Part shown: positions 58,722 to 64,000 of the stretch, piece by piece
Layout: the number at the start of each line of letters is the position of its first letter
How positions within the stretch are numbered: the first letter of the stretch is position 1
Source of the DNA: Thermodesulfatator indicus DSM 15286
Lineage (GTDB): Bacteria; Desulfobacterota; Thermodesulfobacteria; Thermodesulfobacteriales; Thermodesulfatatoraceae
DNA: 64,000 bases
NCBI RefSeq assembly: GCF_000217795.1
Contig: NC_015681.1
Span: 577,244 to 641,243, forward strand
Direction of reading: 5' to 3'
Notes under the pieces: generated by a model
The model's input: the letters and a program-made list of their open reading frames with translations, nothing else
The model's database searches: none
What the model was told of the DNA's origin: nothing
Position numbers and translations under genes: made by a program

Positions 58722-59552
58722 ATGGAGGTGGGTATGGTTTCTAGTATATGGATTTATCTTCTATCTATTGCTCCTCAAGTGCTTGGCGCTATTGTAATTC
58801 TTATCGTGGGGATTTGGCTTTCCAAACGCATTGCCAACATTTGTGAAAAATTACTTAAAAAAAGAGAAGTTGATATAACTCTTAGCCGGTTTTTGCGCGG
58901 GTTAATTTATTATGCCCTGGTAATCTTGGTTCTGATTGCGGCGGCTGGTCAGCTTGGTATAAATACCATGTCTTTTCTTACGGTCCTCGGTGCTTTAGGT
59001 TTAGCTGTTGGCTTGGCCCTTAAGGATTCTCTTTCAAACATTGCTGCTGGGGTGATGCTTCTCATTTTTCGTCCATTTAGGGTAGGAGATGCCGTCACCG
59101 TAGCTGGCGTTACGGGTGGAGTCCAATTGATTGGGCTTTTTAATACTATTCTTCACACCCCTGATAACCAGAAAATTATTGTGCCTAACGCCAAAATTTT
59201 GGGTGATATTATCACTAACATCACCGCCAATGATACCAGACGCATTGACCTGGTAGTAGGCATTAGTTACGAAGATGACATAGACAAGGCCAAGGCCCTA
59301 CTCTGGGAAATGGCGGCTAAAGACCCGCGTATCTTGAAAGACCCGGCCACTACGGTAGCCGTGGCCGAGCTGGCCGACAGTTCTGTCAATTTGGTGTTTA
59401 GGCCCTGGGTAAAAACAAGTGATTACTGGGCCGTAAGGTTTGACCTCATTGAACAGATTAAAAAGACCTTTGACCAGGAAGGCATTAGCATTCCTTACCC
59501 ACAACAGGATGTGCATCTCTTTGTAGAAAAGTCTCCAAAAACTCCCCAATAA
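58722..59552 (+). CDS. Small-conductance mechanosensitive channel MscS-family protein
   Basis: A 276-residue channel protein with three membrane segments (about 14-32, 62-80, 87-108). The third is Gly/Ala-rich (GALGLAVGLALKDSLSNIAAG), forming the pore helix, and FRPFRVGDAV starts the beta domain. The C-terminal vestibule domain follows. It opens on membrane tension in osmotic downshock. It has a good ribosome binding site. It stands between a MITE-like element and recA and has its own terminator. Confidence 0.93.
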   Translation: MEVGMVSSIWIYLLSIAPQVLGAIVILIVGIWLSKRIANICEKLLKKREVDITLSRFLRGLIYYALVILVLIAAAGQLGINTMSFLTVLGALGLAVGLALKDSLSNIAAGVMLLIFRPFRVGDAVTVAGVTGGVQLIGLFNTILHTPDNQKIIVPNAKILGDIITNITANDTRRIDLVVGISYEDDIDKAKALLWEMAAKDPRILKDPATTVAVAELADSSVNLVFRPWVKTSDYWAVRFDLIEQIKKTFDQEGISIPYPQQDVHLFVEKSPKTPQ

Positions 59553-59558
59553 ATTTCC

Positions 59559-59585
59559 AAAAGGCCCGTGCTTCGCGGGCCTTTT
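59559..59585 (+). terminator. Rho-independent terminator between mscS-type gene and recA
   Basis: AAAAGGCCCG (59559-59568) pairs with CGGGCCTTTT (59576-59585) around TGCTTCG. It lies 6 bp after the stop and is followed by a short T-rich stretch. Confidence 0.82.
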
Positions 59586-59650
59586 CCCATAAGTTTATTT
59601 TTTTTAAAAACCGTTTAAAATAGGCTTAAATCCATTTAAAGGAGTTTTTT

Positions 59651-60688
59651 ATGGCCCAAGTTGATAAGAAAAAGGCCATTGAAGCGGCTATTTCTCAAAT
59701 TGAACGACAATTCGGCCGGGGTGCCGTTATGCGCCTTGGGGAGTCCCCTAAGATTAGAGATGTAGCGGCCATTCCTTCAGGTTCTATTGGTCTTGATATC
59801 GCCACCGGAATTGGAGGTATTCCTAAAGGTCGTATTACCGAAATTTTCGGCCCCGAGTCCTCTGGTAAAACTACGCTGGCCCTCCATGTAATCGCCGAAG
59901 CCCAGAAAGGCGGAGGCACGGCCGCTTTTATCGACGCCGAGCATGCCCTTGACGTACATTACGCCCAAAAGCTTGGCGTAAACGTAGATGACCTCCTAGT
60001 CTCCCAGCCTGATACCGGAGAGCAGGCCTTAGAGATTGCTGAAGTCCTGGCGAGAAGTGGCGGGGTTGATGTAATTGTAATTGACTCCGTAGCGGCCCTT
60101 GTGCCTCAAGCAGAGATAGAAGGCGCAATGGACGAAACACAGGTAGGCCTTCAAGCCCGTCTTATGTCAAAGGCTATGCGGAAACTAACCGCTGCTATCT
60201 CCAAAACCGGCACCGCCGTAATTTTCATAAACCAGATTCGTATGAAAATTGGTATGGGTGGTTATGGTAATCCTGAGACCACTCCTGGGGGTAATGCCCT
60301 TAAGTTTTATGCCAGCCTGCGTCTGGATATCCGCCGTATCGGCACTATCAAAGAGGCCAATGAACCTATTGGCAACCGGGTGCGGGTGAAAGTGGTCAAA
60401 AATAAAATGGCTCCTCCTTTTAAAGAAGCCGAGTTCGATATCTATTACGGCGAAGGGATTTCCAAGCTTACGGAAATTCTGGATCTGGGTGTAAAAATGG
60501 GGCTTATTGATAAAAGTGGAGCCTGGTACTCCTACCAGGGAGACCGTTTAGGCCAGGGGCGTGAAAACGTAAAGCGCACCTTTCTTGAAAAACCAGAATT
60601 AGTAGCTGAACTGGAAAGCAAGATAAGAGAGTTAGCCGGGCTGGCAAACACTGAAACCTCTGAAACCAAAGAGGCCCATGCCAAATAA
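59651..60688 (+). CDS. recA: Recombinase RecA
   Basis: A 345-residue strand-exchange protein. Walker A is GPESSGKT at 67-74, [10 protein letters not shown] is Walker B, and the L2 region is around [23 protein letters not shown]. Length and the start [13 protein letters not shown] are normal, and there is no intein. AAGGAG precedes the ATG by 8 bp. No LexA box was recognised in the 65 bp before it. It overlaps the hldE-type kinase gene by 11 bp, an unusual partner, since recX is more common. Confidence 0.98.
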   Translation: MAQVDKKKAIEAAISQIERQFGRGAVMRLGESPKIRDVAAIPSGSIGLDIATGIGGIPKGRITEIFGPESSGKTTLALHVIAEAQKGGGTAAFIDAEHALDVHYAQKLGVNVDDLLVSQPDTGEQALEIAEVLARSGGVDVIVIDSVAALVPQAEIEGAMDETQVGLQARLMSKAMRKLTAAISKTGTAVIFINQIRMKIGMGGYGNPETTPGGNALKFYASLRLDIRRIGTIKEANEPIGNRVRVKVVKNKMAPPFKEAEFDIYYGEGISKLTEILDLGVKMGLIDKSGAWYSYQGDRLGQGRENVKRTFLEKPELVAELESKIRELAGLANTETSETKEAHAK

Positions 60689-61628
60689 CTCCCTCAAAGA
60701 CTACTGCTTTCTGGTTGTAGGCGATGTCATGCTTGACCGCTACTTCTGGGGAGAGGTGGAAAGGATCTCTCCAGAGGCACCAGTTCCAGTCTTTGCTCTC
60801 AAATCTATCACTATGTCCCTTGGTGGTGCAGCCAATGTCGCCAATAACTTAAGGGGGCTGGGGACCAGGGTAGAACTGGCCGGAGTAGTGGGGCAAGACA
60901 GTGAAGCCCAAGAATTTTTAAGTCTTGCCCAAGAAAAAAAGATAGGCACTAAGGCTATTATCCGAGATAGAGGCCGCCCTACTACGGTTAAAACACGCGT
61001 TATAGCCAGTTCGCAACAACTTCTCCGTATTGACGCCGAAAATACCGATACCCTTTCTGAAGAAAGCCTGGCCCTACTTAAAGAAGAAATAAAAGCATTG
61101 CTCCCCAAAATAAATGCCTTAATTCTTTCCGACTATGCCAAGGGTATTCTCTCTTCAGGAGAATTTTGTAAATGGCTTATTGAGAGAGCTAAAGAATTAT
61201 CAATTCCCGTCATGGTTGATCCTAAAGGCCTTTTCTGGCGGCGTTACGAGGGAGCCACCTGCATTACTCCCAATCTTAAAGAACTCAAGGAAATCGCCAA
61301 AGAAGAGGGCCTTTATAGTTCTGATATGGCGAAGATTTGTGAACACTTAATCCGCAAATATGATCTTTCTTTTATGTTGGTAACTCTTGGACCAGAAGGT
61401 ATGTACCTTCATCATCCTGAAATCAAGAGGCGTTTTCCGGCTAAGGCCCGTGAGGTTTACGATGTTTCAGGGGCAGGAGACACGGTTATAGCCACTCTTA
61501 CCGCCTTTTATGCAGCTGGCTATCCTTTGGAGAAGGTGGTCAATATTGCGAACCAGGCCGCGGGCATAGTGGTTGGGAAAGTAGGCACCCAGCCTATCTT
61601 GTGGGACGAGCTCAAGCCTTTTCTTTAG
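60678..61628 (+). CDS. D-glycero-beta-D-manno-heptose-7-phosphate kinase (HldE domain I type)
   Basis: A 316-residue PfkB-type sugar kinase. [24 protein letters not shown] at the N-terminus is the heptose kinase signature, and [20 protein letters not shown] holds the catalytic Asp. It phosphorylates heptose-7-phosphate at C1 for LPS inner core synthesis. The adenylyltransferase half of HldE is absent, so a separate hldC-like gene is expected elsewhere. The start lies 11 bp inside recA, and the end overlaps the convergent AEC gene by 4 bp. Confidence 0.92.
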   Translation: MPNNSLKDYCFLVVGDVMLDRYFWGEVERISPEAPVPVFALKSITMSLGGAANVANNLRGLGTRVELAGVVGQDSEAQEFLSLAQEKKIGTKAIIRDRGRPTTVKTRVIASSQQLLRIDAENTDTLSEESLALLKEEIKALLPKINALILSDYAKGILSSGEFCKWLIERAKELSIPVMVDPKGLFWRRYEGATCITPNLKELKEIAKEEGLYSSDMAKICEHLIRKYDLSFMLVTLGPEGMYLHHPEIKRRFPAKAREVYDVSGAGDTVIATLTAFYAAGYPLEKVVNIANQAAGIVVGKVGTQPILWDELKPFL

Positions 61629-62539
61629 GCAGGAATCAAAATTACTATCAGCTTATAAATTATCGGGAGCGTTAAGAAAGAAAAAATTATACCCAGCCCC
61701 ACTAGCGAAGAAGCTAAATTAGGGCGCAAGCCGGCAATAGCAGCCATAGCCCCGGCTACTACCATAGGGGGCATGGCTGCTTCTAAAAGAGCAACCTGGA
61801 CGGGAAGCCCTTTAAAACCCAAAAAATGGCAACTCAAAATAAATATTATCGGCGTAATTAATAATCTTATGATCAGTCCTGTAGCAAACGGTAGCAAATC
61901 ATTAACTGGCATTTTTATTTCCAGCTGAAAACCTATTGACACCAAAACTACCGGTACTAGAGAAGCGGCTGTTATCTTAAAAAAGCTATCTAACCAGAGA
62001 GGATAACCAAGGTCCTTAAAAATTAAGGCGAGGATCAGGGCTATAAATGGGGGAAAAGAAATAACCTTACGGACAGCATCTTTAAGTGTTGGCCTGTGAC
62101 CAGGAGCGTAAAGTGACAAAATTAAAGTACCATAAGTGGTGAGGGCTAAGAAAGAACCGAGCTGGTCATAAAGCACAGCAAAAGGTATTCCTTGAGAACC
62201 AAAAAACTGCTCGACCATAGGAATACCTAAAAAAGCGGTATTTCCCAAAGGAGTAAGCAGAAGCAAAGCCCCTGTGGTCTCTCGGTCAAAGCGAAACAAA
62301 AAAGACAATACCAGTACCAAGGTAGCGGAAACCAATACTACCAACCAGGGGAGTATTACAGGAACTAATAAATGCGTTGAAAACTGAATTTTAGGAACCT
62401 GTACAAAAATAAGGGCTGGAAGAGCAATGTAAATAACATATAAGTTGAGGGCTAGAGCCGTATCTTTAGGAAAGTCAGACAAACGCTTTAAGGAAAAACC
62501 TGCTATTAATATTAACAAAAAGGGTATAACCTTTTCCAT
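61625..62539 (-). CDS. AEC-family membrane transporter
   Basis: A 304-residue membrane protein with about ten hydrophobic segments in two five-helix halves. The family pattern (auxin efflux carrier-like, bile-acid/sodium symporter fold) shows in NTAFLGIPMVEQFFG near 107-121 and LEAAMPPMVVAGAMAAIAGL in the second half. Bacterial members export malonate, malate or other carboxylates; the substrate here is unknown. It is on the strand opposite to recA-hldE and 37 bp after bamA, from which it might be read through. Confidence 0.85.
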   Translation of the reverse strand: MEKVIPFLLILIAGFSLKRLSDFPKDTALALNLYVIYIALPALIFVQVPKIQFSTHLLVPVILPWLVVLVSATLVLVLSFLFRFDRETTGALLLLTPLGNTAFLGIPMVEQFFGSQGIPFAVLYDQLGSFLALTTYGTLILSLYAPGHRPTLKDAVRKVISFPPFIALILALIFKDLGYPLWLDSFFKITAASLVPVVLVSIGFQLEIKMPVNDLLPFATGLIIRLLITPIIFILSCHFLGFKGLPVQVALLEAAMPPMVVAGAMAAIAGLRPNLASSLVGLGIIFSFLTLPIIYKLIVILIPA

Positions 62540-62576
62540 GAGGCATTCCTTTATTTCCTAGGCTCAGAAAAAGATA

Positions 62577-64000
62577 TTAAAAGACTCCGCCGATACGGAA
62601 ATTCCAGTTGCTTTTCTCTTCGCCGGGCTTGGTGTCTATGTTAAAGCCCCATTCTATGCGCATGGGCCCCAGGGGAGAAAGCCAGCGAAGACCAAAGCCA
62701 ACGGATTTTCTTAAGTCAGAGAATCGATAGCCTGTATCCGGGTCCCAAGCATTTCCCATATCAAAAAACACTACCCCTTTAAGACCCATACTTTTTACCA
62801 GTGGGAAAATAGCCTCTGTCTGTACAAAAAACATTTGCTCACCACCAATACGCTCACCGGTGGCAGGGTCAATGGGGCTTATATCTCCGTAGCGATATCC
62901 TCTAACTGAGTCAAGCCCTCCCAGATAGAACTTTTTAAAGACCGGTAGTTTCCCTCCACTTCCTTCGGTTATGTAACCTGCCCCCACTCGAATATGGCCT
63001 ACTAGATCTTTAAAAAGCGGGTGATAGAAACTAAAATTAGCCGTTATCTTTTCGTAAGCGCTGTCTCCACCTAAAAAGCCCCCAGCGTGTTCGTAAAAAA
63101 TAGAAGTCAATGACCCTCGAGAAGGATCAAAAAAATGGTTCCTTGAATCTCTAGTAACTCCTAATTCAATAGAACTGGTAATGTGAATGTCTGCTGACTC
63201 TCTAATAATGGCCGAAGTGTACTCAGAATAGTCTGTAAGATTTGAGTCATCGTATTGATAACCAAAGTGGAAACGAATATCTGGCCGCCATAAATAACCT
63301 ATGTTAATGCCAAAGCCCTGGCTTTTGCGAGTATAATCATCGTATTCTCTAGTCCAATCATAGGCATTAAGCCCTAAAGAAAATTTGCTGTCGCGGAAAT
63401 AAGGATCCGTAAAAGAAAGCTTGTAGCGTGTAGTTCTAGAGCTGAAATAACCTTGCAAAGCAAGAGTCTGCCCTTTGCCCAGGAAATTGCGTTGTGAAAT
63501 TTCTGACGTGAAAACAAATTTATCTACAGAAGAATAGCCGGCTCCTATGCTAAAGGTACCAGTAGGTTGTTCTTTGACCTTAACTTTTATGTTCATCTGG
63601 TCTTCTTTGACGCCTTTTTCTGTACTTATGCGCACGTCTTCAAAGTATCCCAGACGTCTAAGACGGTTTTCACTTTTACGAAGCCTGGTGGCACTAAAAG
63701 GTCGCTGTTCTACGATGAGAAGCTCTCTTCTTATAACATTGTCTCGTGTGCGGGTATTTCCGGTAATTTCTATACGGTTCACGTAAACAAGAGGACCTTT
63801 ATCTACTTTAAAAATTACATCTACTTGATGTTTTTTAAGATCACGGCGGATAATAGGTTCAACTCTCGCGTAAGCATACCCTTTATCAGCAAAAAGGTCT
63901 GTAATCTTCAAAATATCTCGCCGTAAGGCCTCACGGCTAAAGTACTTCTTTTTGGGCAATTCTAGTTTTTTGAGAATGAATTCTTTATCTTTGAAGAGGT
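62577..64000 (-). CDS. bamA: Outer-membrane protein assembly factor BamA, C-terminal part
   Basis: The frame stays open to the right edge of the window, so at least 474 C-terminal residues are present. A POTRA-like region (VDVIFKVDKGPLVYVNRIEITGN) precedes the 16-strand barrel. GSGGKLPVFKKFYLGGLDSVRGY contains the conserved VRGY of loop 6. The C-terminus NFRIGGVF ends with the typical Phe. It inserts barrel proteins such as the porin and receptor described here. A start-like TTG at 63957-63959 is internal. TamA is a less likely alternative, because the missing N-terminus would settle it. Confidence 0.93.
   Translation of the reverse strand, partial: LFKDKEFILKKLELPKKKYFSREALRRDILKITDLFADKGYAYARVEPIIRRDLKKHQVDVIFKVDKGPLVYVNRIEITGNTRTRDNVIRRELLIVEQRPFSATRLRKSENRLRRLGYFEDVRISTEKGVKEDQMNIKVKVKEQPTGTFSIGAGYSSVDKFVFTSEISQRNFLGKGQTLALQGYFSSRTTRYKLSFTDPYFRDSKFSLGLNAYDWTREYDDYTRKSQGFGINIGYLWRPDIRFHFGYQYDDSNLTDYSEYTSAIIRESADIHITSSIELGVTRDSRNHFFDPSRGSLTSIFYEHAGGFLGGDSAYEKITANFSFYHPLFKDLVGHIRVGAGYITEGSGGKLPVFKKFYLGGLDSVRGYRYGDISPIDPATGERIGGEQMFFVQTEAIFPLVKSMGLKGVVFFDMGNAWDPDTGYRFSDLRKSVGFGLRWLSPLGPMRIEWGFNIDTKPGEEKSNWNFRIGGVF

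Noticed and set aside
59586..59650. LexA/SOS box at recA
   Set aside because: No palindrome of the E. coli or Bacillus type was recognised; a lineage-specific box cannot be excluded.

Overview
The window looks like chromosomal DNA of a Gram-negative, probably thermophilic and anaerobic bacterium; I infer the Thermodesulfobacteriota (Thermodesulfatator-like) or a nearby deep lineage. Direct support: BamA, a heptose-phosphate kinase, a TonB-dependent receptor and a porin imply an outer membrane with LPS. A short Fsa/Tal-type transaldolase, type III pantothenate kinase, FmdE-family protein, PdxA, type-Ibeta DAHP synthase and very compact gene packing fit that lineage. The genus is inference; no 16S gene is present.

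Layout: 1-2.0 kb, AT-rich TRAP transporter (dctP end, dctQ, dctM). 2.07-8.19 kb, minus-strand housekeeping run (Mth938-like, prfA, rpmE, rho, pyrD, tal, argG). 8.3-11.1 kb, polyprenyl synthase, orphan LivJ-type binding protein, HAD phosphatase. 11.6-18.6 kb, orphan histidine kinase, PepT-like peptidase, acylphosphatase, FapA-like protein, and a minus operon PAP2-GT39-crcB-DUF190. 19.3-25.5 kb, porin, then M48-TPR protease, prmA, coaX, ldcA. 25.8-32.7 kb, TonB receptor followed by a stand-alone CobN-type chelatase. 33-39 kb, ribD, a small protein, tRNA-Ala(GGC), rel/spoT, rpmB, dnaB and a tiny exported Asp/Arg-rich protein. 39.1-46 kb, ispF, uvrC, a RAYT transposase, an FmdE protein, holB, murA, prmC. 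46.1-53.9 kb, an ACT-ACT-metallo-beta-lactamase fusion, aspS and a trehalose locus (TPS-TPP fusion, DUF5752, TreT-like). 54-64 kb, LysE-like exporter, pdxA, radical SAM protein, aroF, mscS, recA, hldE-type kinase, AEC carrier and bamA (cut by the window edge).

Two repeat systems stand out. The first is a REP-like element with core GGGACAGGC and an A/T tail, singly or as inverted pairs, at about 14 places. A RAYT transposase (41447-42295) sits among the copies. In three genes (uvrC, the RAYT gene, rel) the repeat is read in the same frame and encodes Gly-Thr-Gly-(Glu/Lys); in uvrC it also lies across the stop codon. The second is a family of composite intergenic repeats built around GTCACTGCGAG...GAAGCAGTCTC, in eight clusters. 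Two blocks have 15-16-bp terminal inverted repeats like MITEs, and three clusters contain tandem arrays of 27, 28 and 25 bp.

Other points: several genes without a Shine-Dalgarno sequence have a -10-like box only 6-9 bp before the start codon and may be leaderless. The TonB receptor/CobN pair may be a tetrapyrrole or metal uptake unit. No CRISPR array, rRNA, prophage or riboswitch was seen.
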